A DNA stretch of 64,000 bases from Cognaticolwellia beringensis (GTDB taxonomy: Bacteria > Pseudomonadota > Gammaproteobacteria > Enterobacterales > Alteromonadaceae). Below, piece after piece: positions 8,873 through 18,576 of the stretch (the stretch's first letter is position 1; each line of letters opens with the position of its first letter). Location: NCBI RefSeq assembly GCF_002076895.1, contig NZ_CP020465.1, positions 4,526,001-4,590,000 of the forward strand, written 5' to 3'. Made by a program: the position numbers and the translations under genes. The notes beneath the pieces were generated by a model, which was not told the origin of the DNA, did not search any database, and was given only the letters and a program-made list of their open reading frames with translations.

Positions 8873-11800
8873 TTAATCGTTGTCTTTGTCTTTTTTTGTA
8901 TCTTTGGCAGGTGAAAACTGCTTTTTATAGTTAATGTTAGCACTTATCTCATCTCCACTGATCGCTTCAAAAGATATACTCGGCGAAAGTTTATATTCTA
9001 TGCTCCAGCCTGCTTGAACGCCGCTGTCAGAATCAATACTGGTACCATAACCAACATTTAAGCGGTCATTAATTTTCGCAGCAATATCAACTCGAGTACT
9101 GTTACCATTATTGCCGCTTTTACTGGTAAATTCGACATCTTTAAGTCCTAATTGATCACCAATTTTTTGCACTAATTTATTGGCACTCTCCACACCTAAG
9201 CTGATGGCTGCACTCGTCAATGCATTACCTTCTTGTTGTGATAAAGAGTTTAAATTACGACCGGTAATTAGTAATGACAATACATTTTCATCTGCCATCG
9301 TTGGCTCTGAGAATAAGGTTAAGCGCGGTTTCTGCAATGTGCCATCAGCAATAATACCAACTTTTATATCATCAACTATCCGAATTGCTCGAAATTGAAT
9401 ACTTGGGTTTGCAGCCGTGCCAAGAAACAGTAATTGTCCCTGCTCAATAGTTAAGGTTTGTTTATAAGCTTCAAATTTACCATCTTTTAAATCTAAACGA
9501 CCATTAAGGGTTAAAGGATGACCCGAAAGCAGTGTTGAGGATAAGTTGCCCTGTATTTCACTTGATAAACCAAAGCCGCTGACTCGAACGTTATTACCTG
9601 CTGAAAGAGTTAGCGAAATATTATAATCGAATGGAGAGTCTTTTACGCTTAAGGCTTTTTCATCAACAATAACTTGGTCTTCTGACACATTAATAGCTGG
9701 CTTTGGCAAAGACGATATTTTAATATCTGCTTGGTCAACAACCAAGTTCCCGTCAACCGTTAAGAAATTGTCTTGGTAATTTGCCTTCAACGTCGGCGAA
9801 ACAATTAATTTATTATCACTATTATTAACGAGGGTAACTTGTTGCCCTTCAACAGTTAGATTAGCTTTTATTGGCGAAGATAACTTTGCATCGCCAGCAA
9901 TTGTTAAGGCTCCTTGCGGATTTTGCAGTTCACCCAATAATATAATGCTGTCTTGTTGGCTACTTAACTTTATTTTACTGTTACTGATATCTAAGCCATA
10001 TTCATCAATAATTAATTGATTAATAGCAAGCGAACCCTCTCCGTCAAATAACGGTTTTTGCCAAGTACCTGCTAAAGTAAAGTTTTGCACTAAGCTGATA
10101 TCTATTTTATCAATACTTTTTTGCCAGTGCTTGAGCCAGTCAAACTCTTTTATATTAAGTGATAAGTCACCACCAATGTTAGCAGAATCAACCAATGGCC
10201 AATCACTGTTTAGTTCAGCCGTTATTTCATCTACGCCGGGTAAGCGGATATTCAAACTCGTGTTTACTTTATCTTGCTGCCATTTACCTTGCAGCTTCAC
10301 CAGTGCGATAGTTAGTATGCGTTTTGATAACGCCGTTTCATCTTTACTGTTTTCATCCGGAATACTTAAAGTAATATCAGTCTGTTCTAGATCAAAATCG
10401 ACTTTATAGTCCGGCGTAATCGACATCAAGATCTGACCTTCAGGCATAACAATATTAGATTGCCACTGTGGTAAATTTACCAAGGTATTTATAGTTTGCC
10501 ATTGTGTGGTTATTGCAATGTTATTTTGCTGCTGCTGGGAACTTAGCGTTAACGCTTGTGCATGCACTTGAACTTGTGAAGATTGCCATTTAAAACTAGG
10601 AATTGTTATATTGGCACTAACCTTTTCCAATTGTTTACCTTTCCCTACTAAAGCTAAGTTGCCCGTCACAGTTCCTTCAACTACCTGTAAATGACTTTGC
10701 GGTTGTGCGAGTAGTATTGATTGCCATGCTTGGAGTTGCTCAAAAACCGGTGACACTGCCCATTGTTCGAAAAACAAATCAGCTGACCACTGCTGATTTG
10801 AATTCTCAGCGTTAAGACATAATTTACCACTACCGCTAAGGCATAGATTTTTAATGCGCTGCGTATCAGCACTCAGCCTTAGTTGTTCAGACGCGACTAA
10901 AAATGTTTCTTTTTGATTTAGCGCCTCAAACTCAAGGTTATCGATTTGCCACATAGTAGTAGCTAAATCACTATCGAGGGTCAAAGGCTTAGTGTTTTTT
11001 TGCAACAGTTGGCCGTCAAGGGTTAAATTAACCGATGTATTTTCTGCTAATTTTGCGCTGACGAGTAAATGATGTTTTTCTGGTAATCCAGAAAACTTTA
11101 ATGACGGCACCGCCACAGCGTTATCACTTATATTGAAAGAGTCTGCTGTCATGTCCGCCAACCAGCGTTTGCCTAAATCTATTGACCATTGAATATTTTT
11201 ACCGTCAAAACTTGCCAAAGCTAGCTGTTCTATTTTACCTTCGCTGGTAACCAACCAAGTAGACTTCAGCTTTTCTATTTGCCAACTTGCTTTGATATTA
11301 TTAACCTGCAGCGCATTTTCCAATATTAATGAGCGACCTTCAACGTGCCCTTTTAGCCATAAGTTTTCAGTGTTTGGATTATCAACATTTAGCTCGCCTT
11401 GTAATGCAGCGGTTAACTCACCGAATATAATTTCATTACTTTTAAACTTAAAAGCGCCCTGCTCGATGTTCATATCTAGATTGGCTAGAACTGGCCATGA
11501 TTGCTTTACCGCTGAACTATCGTTATTAATCGCATCAGGAAATACTTGCTGTATAGATGAGGCTACCTGTGCTTCTTTGAGCTCACTTTTTAATAACAAA
11601 GTAGCTGTTGCACTCGAACGCCAATCAAGCACACTCGCGAGTTCTGTACTCACATCTACCGTAATAGGTTCAAACGTTTGCCAAGTTGCTTGTGCTTGCA
11701 AGTTAGCCGTTAATTTAGGCCAAGTAAGTGCAAAATTTGCTTTGACTTGTTCGACAGAGAGATTTTCATTAGCCAATGCTACTTGTTGTTTTTCAGCTAT

Positions 11801-12616
11801 TAATTTGCCATTTTTTAAAAACAAACCTTGATTATAAAACCAATCGCTAGTTACCAGCAATTGATTAGGTGATTGCAATTTCAAGGTGAATTTTGATGAT
11901 TCGCTTAAGCGCCCTTTTGATTTGACGTTGGCAGAAAGTTTTGACCCTTGGACATTAATTGCCAGCTGATGTTGCCATTTTTTGCGCATATCAATATAGC
12001 CAGATACCGAAATTTTATGATCATCAAAGGTAAGGTTTAAGGCACTGACACTCGCTTTACTGCCTGCTAGTGCTATTTTTTTTACGTCTAGCGCAGTAAT
12101 AGTGTACTGGACACTTGCTTCAGGTGTATTTTCATTAGCTGACGTTATTTCAGGTGTCGTTGCTTTATAGTTTATAGCGGCAATACTAACTTGTTTAACT
12201 TTGATTTCAACCGGCAATTGTACTGTGCTAAGTTCTGGTAAAGCATCTTGTGGATTGGTCGTCTTTTTATCGCTAATTATTGACACATCTAACGAGCTTA
12301 AATTGATGTTATCGCAAGTTACTAACCTATCAATTAAAGTCAGCCATTGGCAGTCAACTGCGATATCTTTAACGTGCAAAGTTGTCCCAGGTTCTTGCCA
12401 ATTAAGCTCTGTTAAATATATGCGCGAGCTTAATGTGCCGCTAACTTTACCTATACTCAAAGCTTGTGGTTGAAATTGTGCACCGCGTTTAACTAACCAC
12501 TGCAAACCTGATTCAGTAGTATAAAGCCATGTCAGTATTAGCAGTACAATAGCAATTAACACGGTTGACACTAGGCTGAACCACTTTAACATTGCTTTCT
12601 TTTTGAAGTAGTTCAT
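8873..12616 (-). CDS. tamB: TamB, translocation and assembly module inner-membrane subunit
   Basis: A 1247-residue AsmA-like protein. A single N-terminal membrane helix (about residues 10-32) is followed by a very long periplasmic region of repeating amphipathic strands, expected to form the lipid-carrying groove. The conserved DUF490 C-terminal domain includes LNGRLDLKDGKFEAYKQ, VKVGIIADGTLQKPRLTLFS and a LGLKDVEF segment. With TamA it spans the envelope and is implicated in phospholipid transport and outer-membrane protein assembly. The start at 12616 makes an ATGA overlap with the tamA stop; the longer frame from 12649 would overlap tamA by 37 bases and push the helix inward. Length fits the family. 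Confidence 0.95.
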   Translation of the reverse strand: MNYFKKKAMLKWFSLVSTVLIAIVLLILTWLYTTESGLQWLVKRGAQFQPQALSIGKVSGTLSSRIYLTELNWQEPGTTLHVKDIAVDCQWLTLIDRLVTCDNINLSSLDVSIISDKKTTNPQDALPELSTVQLPVEIKVKQVSIAAINYKATTPEITSANENTPEASVQYTITALDVKKIALAGSKASVSALNLTFDDHKISVSGYIDMRKKWQHQLAINVQGSKLSANVKSKGRLSESSKFTLKLQSPNQLLVTSDWFYNQGLFLKNGKLIAEKQQVALANENLSVEQVKANFALTWPKLTANLQAQATWQTFEPITVDVSTELASVLDWRSSATATLLLKSELKEAQVASSIQQVFPDAINNDSSAVKQSWPVLANLDMNIEQGAFKFKSNEIIFGELTAALQGELNVDNPNTENLWLKGHVEGRSLILENALQVNNIKASWQIEKLKSTWLVTSEGKIEQLALASFDGKNIQWSIDLGKRWLADMTADSFNISDNAVAVPSLKFSGLPEKHHLLVSAKLAENTSVNLTLDGQLLQKNTKPLTLDSDLATTMWQIDNLEFEALNQKETFLVASEQLRLSADTQRIKNLCLSGSGKLCLNAENSNQQWSADLFFEQWAVSPVFEQLQAWQSILLAQPQSHLQVVEGTVTGNLALVGKGKQLEKVSANITIPSFKWQSSQVQVHAQALTLSSQQQQNNIAITTQWQTINTLVNLPQWQSNIVMPEGQILMSITPDYKVDFDLEQTDITLSIPDENSKDETALSKRILTIALVKLQGKWQQDKVNTSLNIRLPGVDEITAELNSDWPLVDSANIGGDLSLNIKEFDWLKHWQKSIDKIDISLVQNFTLAGTWQKPLFDGEGSLAINQLIIDEYGLDISNSKIKLSSQQDSIILLGELQNPQGALTIAGDAKLSSPIKANLTVEGQQVTLVNNSDNKLIVSPTLKANYQDNFLTVDGNLVVDQADIKISSLPKPAINVSEDQVIVDEKALSVKDSPFDYNISLTLSAGNNVRVSGFGLSSEIQGNLSSTLLSGHPLTLNGRLDLKDGKFEAYKQTLTIEQGQLLFLGTAANPSIQFRAIRIVDDIKVGIIADGTLQKPRLTLFSEPTMADENVLSLLITGRNLNSLSQQEGNALTSAAISLGVESANKLVQKIGDQLGLKDVEFTSKSGNNGNSTRVDIAAKINDRLNVGYGTSIDSDSGVQAGWSIEYKLSPSISFEAISGDEISANINYKKQFSPAKDTKKDKDND

Positions 12617-14391
12617 AGATCCGGCCCAATAGTAATATGAAAGCGCCACCCCTTGTTACCATCAAGTGCCTTAGCAATGTCTAGCCGAATGGCACCAATA
12701 GGTGTTACCCACCTTAAACCTGTGCCCACTGACTTTTGCAATTCCCAATCTTTCCAGTCATTAAAAGCATTACCCTGATCGGTAAATATCGCCCAACGAA
12801 AGCTTTCATTAAACAAATAATCAATTTCAACGCCTGAGGATAATAGGTGTTTGCCGCCAATAGGGGTTTCATTATCGATGGGCGACAAACTTTGATGTTC
12901 ATACCCTCTGACAGAGACATCACCACCAGCAAAAAAACGATAGGTAGACGGCATGGAACGATTAAATTCTTCAGTATCCATCCAAGTTGTGCCTAATCTA
13001 GCACGCAACAACAAACGCCAGTCGTCATTTAACGACCAGATACGTTTTATTTTTTGGTCAGTTTGTAAAAACTTGATATCAGGGTTGCTCAGTTGTTCGC
13101 TACTGAAACGAATAGTACTTTGCCAACGCCAACCTTCAATTGCTGAAAAGGGATCAGTAACACTGTAGTAGTTTAATTGCCATGAAGGCACAATATATTT
13201 AAGATTCTGATTTACATCTGCCTCAGACTCTAATTGCTCTTGTGCCATCGCAATTGACCATTGACTTGACCAATGAAGATCAATTTTATTCGCTAAAATA
13301 GATTCTAAGGTGAGTATTTTGCTACGGCCTATTTCCTCATTTTTAATTTCATAGCTCAGTAGATTTATCCACTTGCTACTGGCTTTATCTAACGGTATTT
13401 CATATTGAAATGTTGCGTGTATATCAGCATTATCTAGTTTTACTTTATTAAAATCGACCGAAGCAACATATTGATGAGCTTTATTGTTTACCCGTCTATT
13501 TCGCCAACTAACACCTAGCTTTCCTCCACTGTCTGTACCATAACCCAGTAGCGTTTTCAGTTCATATTTCTCAGTATCAATTATTGAAAGGTTAATATCG
13601 ACCTGATGGGTCACATGGTTAACAGATTGCTCAACAACCACTGATTTAAAAAACCCAGAACGATTAAGTGCCTGCTGGCTTGAAATAATATCGAGCTGAC
13701 TGTATGCGTCACCTGGGCGAATAGTTGAATAACTATTAACTAAGTCATGAGATAAAACTGTCCCCTCAATGCTAATGCTCTTAATGGTATAACGAGCCCC
13801 GCAGTTGAATATCCACTTAACATTCGCTTGATGTTTTGCGATATCGACATTTAATGCACTAGCGGTAAATGTTGCATTCAACAGACCTAATTCTTGTGAT
13901 ACCCGTTCTATCGTTGATTTAAATTGACTGTATTCACCATGGTTAATTACCTTGCCTTTTAAAAAAGGATGTTTACCAACAAGTTTTGATATTTCCTCAA
14001 CTTCAGTCTCACAGTTGAGCACAATACTAGTACTGTTCCAGCGCACAGGTTCTTGTAATTCAACCGTTAATGCTTTGCCTTGTTTATCGTCGGCCAAGGT
14101 TAACGTAGGTTGGTAATAGCCCAATGCTTGCAATGCGCTGCGAGCTTTAATTAAAATATAAGAGTCAGATTGTGGAAAGCCCAGCAAAGACAGGGGAATA
14201 ATATTTTCATTAGTACTTAAATTACGCAAAATATTAGTTTTAAAGGCCGCTTCCACGCCAATAATATTAAGGTGAGTACCTAGCTTAGCGTCGGGTTCTG
14301 CTGACTGTACTTTAAAGGTACTAACCAACATAAACACAGAAATTAAGCTATAAATAACTCGAGTACTGTAGGGATAATTCAGATATTTCAA
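12613..14391 (-). CDS. tamA: TamA, outer-membrane Omp85 translocation and assembly protein
   Basis: A 592-residue Omp85-family protein. A signal peptide ends in VQSA near residue 31. Three POTRA domains follow (about 40-265). The C-terminal beta-barrel (about 275-592) carries the VRGY motif in GGDVSVRGYEHQSLSP, the lid-lock signature of the family, and ends in WRFHITIGPDL with a terminal barrel strand. The start codon is a TTG at 14391 with GGAAAA just upstream; no in-frame ATG fits better. It overlaps tamB by four bases and is transcribed first. Confidence 0.93.
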   Translation of the reverse strand: MKYLNYPYSTRVIYSLISVFMLVSTFKVQSAEPDAKLGTHLNIIGVEAAFKTNILRNLSTNENIIPLSLLGFPQSDSYILIKARSALQALGYYQPTLTLADDKQGKALTVELQEPVRWNSTSIVLNCETEVEEISKLVGKHPFLKGKVINHGEYSQFKSTIERVSQELGLLNATFTASALNVDIAKHQANVKWIFNCGARYTIKSISIEGTVLSHDLVNSYSTIRPGDAYSQLDIISSQQALNRSGFFKSVVVEQSVNHVTHQVDINLSIIDTEKYELKTLLGYGTDSGGKLGVSWRNRRVNNKAHQYVASVDFNKVKLDNADIHATFQYEIPLDKASSKWINLLSYEIKNEEIGRSKILTLESILANKIDLHWSSQWSIAMAQEQLESEADVNQNLKYIVPSWQLNYYSVTDPFSAIEGWRWQSTIRFSSEQLSNPDIKFLQTDQKIKRIWSLNDDWRLLLRARLGTTWMDTEEFNRSMPSTYRFFAGGDVSVRGYEHQSLSPIDNETPIGGKHLLSSGVEIDYLFNESFRWAIFTDQGNAFNDWKDWELQKSVGTGLRWVTPIGAIRLDIAKALDGNKGWRFHITIGPDL

Positions 14392-14655
14392 TATTTTTCC
14401 ATGGTTGATTAACGGGTGCAGTTTCTCAGCAGGTCATAATTATGACGACTTTGTAACATGAGTTCATTAAATAATTACTATTTACTTCAAATTGGAAGAA
14501 AACGTATTCGCTATAAAATAAAGTAGTTTACACTACTATCAAAACACCTAGTTTTTTACCTTAACTTTATCAACAATCATCGACATTTATAAGCAGTAAC
14601 TTTAAATGTAAATTTACCCATTTACTCCAATATTATTTTTAAAAGGTTAACACCT

Positions 14656-15834
14656 ATGCATATGGACCCATTTCTACCGCAAGCGGTTGGCGCTATTTTC
14701 TTTATATTACTGCTAGGTTTTATCTTGAAATTTTTTCGCCAACCGCATGTGGTTGCGTACTTAATTGCAGGGATTGTTATTGGGCCTTGGGGCGTTGGTT
14801 TAGTCACCGACATTGATAGTATTTCGCGTTTAGGTACTGCTGGTGTGGTTTTACTGCTCTTTTTTGTCGGCATGGAGACTGACATCCATAAATTAGTTGA
14901 AAACTGGAAGCTAATTATTTTCGGCACTCTAATGCAAATTTTATTAAGTGTGGCTTGTGTTTGGTTACTAGGGCTGTGGTTTGATTGGAGTTTAGCCAGA
15001 ATTGTATTAATTGGCTTTGTTATTAGCTTAAGTAGTACCGCTATTGTTATTAAATTATTGCAAGATAATGGCATGCTTTCTTCAAGTTTAGGGCAAAGCG
15101 CTTTAGGTATTTTACTCGCGCAAGACTTAGCAATTATTCCTATGCTGATCATCATAGGTTTGCTAGGTGCTGGTAATATCGACAATGTCCAATTAGTTAA
15201 GCAAGGTGTCGGCACCATATGTGCCATCGTGCTATTTGGCTTTATCATCACCCGTAAACAGGTGCACTTACCACTGTCAAAATGGCTAAAAGATGATAAA
15301 GAATTACAGCTTTTTGCGGCATTAGGTATTTGTTTTGGCTTGGCTACGCTAACAGCATGGTTTGAACTATCGACGGCTTTGGGCGCTTTTATTGCCGGTA
15401 TGCTAGTCGGCGCTGCGAAGGAAACGCTTTGGGTTCATCGTACATTAGACTCTTTCAAAGTATTATTTGTCGCGTTATTTTTTGTCTCTGTAGGCATGTT
15501 GCTTGATGTTAGCTTTCTTATCAGTCATTGGCAGCAAACTGCTATTCTGGTCATGGCTGCACTGGTCACCAATATTTTTATCAATGCTATTATTTTAAAA
15601 CTGTCTAAATTTAGTTGGAAAGAAAGTCTTTATGCAGGGGTGTTGTTGTCACAAATTGGAGAGTTTAGTTTTGTGTTGGCAGCGGTTGGTTATCAGGCCA
15701 ATATTATTAATGATTACGGTTATCAATTAGCCTTATGTGTTATTTCACTGTCTTTACTCACGAGTCCTATTTGGATCGGCATGAGTAAAAAATGGCTTAA
15801 ATTCAATCATAACCCGGCCAAAGAGTCAGTCTAA
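14656..15834 (+). CDS. CPA2-family monovalent cation/proton antiporter
   Basis: A 392-residue integral membrane protein with about 11-13 helices covering almost its whole length, typical of CPA2 (KefB/KefC-like) antiporters. Supporting segments are VAYLIAGIVIGPWGVGL, LGTAGVVLLLFFVGMETD, SLSSTAIVIKLLQD, ALGILLAQDLAIIPML, ALGAFIAGMLVG and SQIGEFSFVLAAVGYQ. It ends directly after the transport core, without the RCK/TrkA-N domain of KefB/KefC, so it lacks the usual nucleotide or glutathione control. AAAAGG lies about 10 bases before the ATG at 14656. It starts a block of cation transport genes. The exchanged cation, K+ or Na+, cannot be read from sequence. Confidence 0.88.
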   Translation: MHMDPFLPQAVGAIFFILLLGFILKFFRQPHVVAYLIAGIVIGPWGVGLVTDIDSISRLGTAGVVLLLFFVGMETDIHKLVENWKLIIFGTLMQILLSVACVWLLGLWFDWSLARIVLIGFVISLSSTAIVIKLLQDNGMLSSSLGQSALGILLAQDLAIIPMLIIIGLLGAGNIDNVQLVKQGVGTICAIVLFGFIITRKQVHLPLSKWLKDDKELQLFAALGICFGLATLTAWFELSTALGAFIAGMLVGAAKETLWVHRTLDSFKVLFVALFFVSVGMLLDVSFLISHWQQTAILVMAALVTNIFINAIILKLSKFSWKESLYAGVLLSQIGEFSFVLAAVGYQANIINDYGYQLALCVISLSLLTSPIWIGMSKKWLKFNHNPAKESV

Positions 15835-15857
15835 TTAAAAATTTGGAGTTTTGTAAC

Positions 15858-15896
15858 ATCAAGAGTTATATCGTTACTCACGGTATAACTCTTGAT
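15858..15896. terminator. Long hairpin between convergent antiporter and corA genes
   Basis: Perfect 13-base arms ATCAAGAGTTATA (15858-15870) and TATAACTCTTGAT (15884-15896) around a 13-base loop. It sits between the stop codons of two convergent genes. There is no clear U tract on either strand, so it is a probable bidirectional transcript end rather than a textbook terminator. Confidence 0.5.
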
Positions 15897-15910
15897 TCAA
15901 CGGCTTGAGA

Positions 15911-15949
15911 CTCAGGTTTAAGGTTCAGGCTTAAGATTCAGGCTTAAAG
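15911..15949. repeat. Three tandem 13-bp units before the corA stop
   Basis: Units CTCAGGTTTAAGG, TTCAGGCTTAAGA and TTCAGGCTTAAAG follow each other directly, in the gap between the hairpin above and the corA stop codon. A short degenerate tandem repeat in non-coding DNA; no function seen. Confidence 0.7.
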
Positions 15950-15953
15950 GTTA

Positions 15954-16925
15954 CTATAACCAACGTTTTTTCTTAAACACCACGAGTAATACCACTGAAA
16001 CCACAGCCATTACACCTAATAAAATGAAATAACCATTATCAGCTTTTAGCTCAGGTATATACTCAAAGTTCATGCCATAGATACCGGCAAGAAAGGTTAA
16101 AGGTACAAATAACGCCGTAATAACGGTTAACACCCGCATCGTGGCATTCAATTGGTGCGATGTTACTGACATGTAGCCGTTAATTAAATCACCACAAATA
16201 TCGTAATACATTTGTGACAAACTTAGCAGACGGTCTAAACGTTCGCGCAAATCGGTAACCGTATGGGTTTCTTTATCGGTAATTAAGTCAGTATCCTCAT
16301 CGTCGACATAAGCTTTCAAGGTTTCGCCCATGTTAACGTGATAATTAAAGGTACGCCTTATTTTCACCAGTTGTGAGCGGTATGAGGTAATTTGCTTCAT
16401 CATTTGGTCATTACCGCTTAACTGGAAATCATCTTCAATTCTTTCTAGCTCAGCTTCAAAATTAAACATTTCCTTAAGATAGAAGCCACAGCTGCTGTGG
16501 AAAAGTTTAAGTGCTAAATGTATTGGACTGCGTTTAAGGTGTTTTTCACCGACTTCGCTAAATAATTCATTAATCGCTAAAGAGCTTTTTGGGTGTCGGG
16601 TTATTAACACACGTTTACCGATAAACAAGCTTACTTGTAAATGGTTAAAATTAAGGCTGTCTTCATTGGCTACTATGCCGCGATACAGCATAAAGATATA
16701 ATCTTTAAACAATTCGATTTTAGGAGGATGGCGCTCACGAAGCGCATCACTAATCGCAAGGGGATGGCAGTTAAATTCCGTTAGTATCTGTGTTTCTTCT
16801 TTTATTTCAACGTTATCAAGATCAATCCACAGTGTAGTATCTTCGTTTTTTTGCCATTGACTTATTAATTCACTACTACCAATTACGGTTTTTTCCGTCG
16901 GTGATATCAACATACATTTTATCAT
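15954..16925 (-). CDS. CorA-family magnesium/divalent metal transporter
   Basis: A 323-residue protein with a large soluble N-terminal domain and long helices, then two C-terminal membrane helices (about 261-281 and 294-314). The loop holds YGMNFEYIPEL, the GMN selectivity signature of CorA/ZntB channels. The protein ends in a basic cytosolic tail, KKKRW. It mediates Mg2+ or other divalent influx (CorA) or zinc transport (ZntB-like); these cannot be told apart here. I chose the ATG at 16925, preceded by AGAGA; the frame stays open to an ATG at 17030, which would add 35 residues not usual for the family. It is divergent from mgtE, with which it shares an intergenic region. Confidence 0.88.
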   Translation of the reverse strand: MIKCMLISPTEKTVIGSSELISQWQKNEDTTLWIDLDNVEIKEETQILTEFNCHPLAISDALRERHPPKIELFKDYIFMLYRGIVANEDSLNFNHLQVSLFIGKRVLITRHPKSSLAINELFSEVGEKHLKRSPIHLALKLFHSSCGFYLKEMFNFEAELERIEDDFQLSGNDQMMKQITSYRSQLVKIRRTFNYHVNMGETLKAYVDDEDTDLITDKETHTVTDLRERLDRLLSLSQMYYDICGDLINGYMSVTSHQLNATMRVLTVITALFVPLTFLAGIYGMNFEYIPELKADNGYFILLGVMAVVSVVLLVVFKKKRWL

Positions 16926-17200
16926 TATATAATCTCTATATGCCCCGCATTGAACGGGATGTTTTATTAACCCTGATCCTTGTATCATTTGATGGTTAGG
17001 CACAAAGTCAGTAACAAAGAAAACTTTCAAAAGAAGTTAACTAATTGTATTTAAAGTTAACTGATTTCCTCTTGATTGTAATACAATTAACTATAAATAC
17101 GAATAAAATTAACATCATAATAGCTAATCGTAGATGTTATACAGATACTCAACTAATAAAGATCATATCCCGTTATTAAAACGGTTTTAAGGATAAACGA

Positions 17201-18553
17201 ATGTTAGAAAATGCCATTGATAAATTATCCTTAGTCATCGACGATATTCTCATTGCAGAGCACGAGCAAGACATTGCTACCATTATGCTCGCTGCAAATG
17301 AAACACTAGTGGCTGAACAATTTGCCTTGTTGATTGAAGCCCTGCCGCAAGATAAACGCTTAAGTGTTTGGGCTACTTATCCAGAAGAAACGCAAAGAGC
17401 TGCTTTTGTTGATATGGGGCAAGGCACAAGAACAAGCCTAATACAGGCATTAAGCGATGAAGAATGTTTCGATTTACTTGCTCAACTAGACGTTGATGAT
17501 GTAATTGAAATTGCAGAAGAAATACCCAGTCGTTTATTAAAATATGCGATAAAAAGCTTAGACGACTCACAACGTAAGTTATACCAACAAGCACAGCAAT
17601 TTAGCGTTGATGAAGTCGGCCATTGGTTAGACTACAATTATGTTCGCATTTCGGAAAAGCTTAAAATAACCAGTGCTCAGTTACTGTTACAAAAAGGTTT
17701 ATCACCATATACCGAAGACTTTTATGCGGTAAATAAAGAAGGCGTTTTAACTGGTACTGTCGACATCAATAGTTTGATTCAAAGTGATGGTGAAAACACC
17801 TTAAAAACACTTTTTTCGCCTGAAATAATCAAACTTAATGGTCATGACGAATTAACAGCGGCCGCAGAAGCGGTAATATTATCAGGCAAAATGTCGTTAC
17901 CAGTAGTTGATGAAAACGATCATTTTCTTGGTCGCTTTACTGTTGAAACGGCTTATCAAGTAAAACAAGAAACGCAGACAGAGCAAATCAATAGTGCTGC
18001 GGGTTTAACTACCGACGAAGATTTATTTTCGAGCGTTAGAACCAGTGCGAAAAACCGTGGTATTTGGCTTGGCATTAATTTGTTGACGGCTTTTTTAGCC
18101 TCTTGGTTTATTGGTTTTTTTGAAGCAACACTACAACAAGTAGTCGCTTTAGCGGTATTAATGCCAGTAGTCGCGTCTATGGGTGGGGTTTCTGGTAGTC
18201 AAACCTTAACTGTAATTGTTCGAGGTATGGCATTAGGCCAAATAACAGAACAAAACAGAAAGGTGCTGCTGCGAAAAGAATTAAAAGTTGGTGGGCTAAA
18301 TGGCATAATTTGGTCTGTTGTTATTGGTGCTATCACCTACTTTTGGTTTGACAGTGCAGAATTAAGTTTAGTTATTGCTTTAGCAATCTTATTAAATTTA
18401 CTGACGGCGTCAGCATCCGGCGTTATGATCCCGGCTATATTAAACAAATTGAATATTGACCCTGCTTTATCTGGCTCAGTTATTTTAACCACAGTAACTG
18501 ATATTGTTGGTTTTGTTGTGTTTTTAGGATTAGGTAGCTTACTGCTACTATAG
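17201..18553 (+). CDS. mgtE: MgtE-family magnesium transporter
   Basis: A 450-residue protein with an N-terminal helical MgtE_N domain (about 20-125), two CBS domains (about 130-255) and five C-terminal membrane helices (about 283-450). PVVASMGGVSGSQTLTVIVRG (split here only by length) is the pore signature of MgtE. In known members Mg2+ bound between the CBS and N domains closes the channel. AAGGAT precedes the ATG at 17201. Placement opposite corA and just upstream of a DUF21 gene gives a compact divalent-metal locus. No magnesium riboswitch fold was recognised in the 275-base upstream region, which does hold TAACATC (17110-17116) and GATGTTA (17133-17139) as inverted arms. Confidence 0.93.
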   Translation: MLENAIDKLSLVIDDILIAEHEQDIATIMLAANETLVAEQFALLIEALPQDKRLSVWATYPEETQRAAFVDMGQGTRTSLIQALSDEECFDLLAQLDVDDVIEIAEEIPSRLLKYAIKSLDDSQRKLYQQAQQFSVDEVGHWLDYNYVRISEKLKITSAQLLLQKGLSPYTEDFYAVNKEGVLTGTVDINSLIQSDGENTLKTLFSPEIIKLNGHDELTAAAEAVILSGKMSLPVVDENDHFLGRFTVETAYQVKQETQTEQINSAAGLTTDEDLFSSVRTSAKNRGIWLGINLLTAFLASWFIGFFEATLQQVVALAVLMPVVASMGGVSGSQTLTVIVRGMALGQITEQNRKVLLRKELKVGGLNGIIWSVVIGAITYFWFDSAELSLVIALAILLNLLTASASGVMIPAILNKLNIDPALSGSVILTTVTDIVGFVVFLGLGSLLLL

Positions 18554-18576
18554 AAAAGTAAAAGAGGATTTAAGTA

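Noticed and set aside
8873..12649. Several plus-strand frames opposite tamB
   Set aside because: Antisense shadows of the tamB coding sequence, without starts or family features.
17031..17200. Magnesium riboswitch before mgtE
   Set aside because: The region is short and AT-rich with only weak inverted repeats; no M-box features could be matched by eye.
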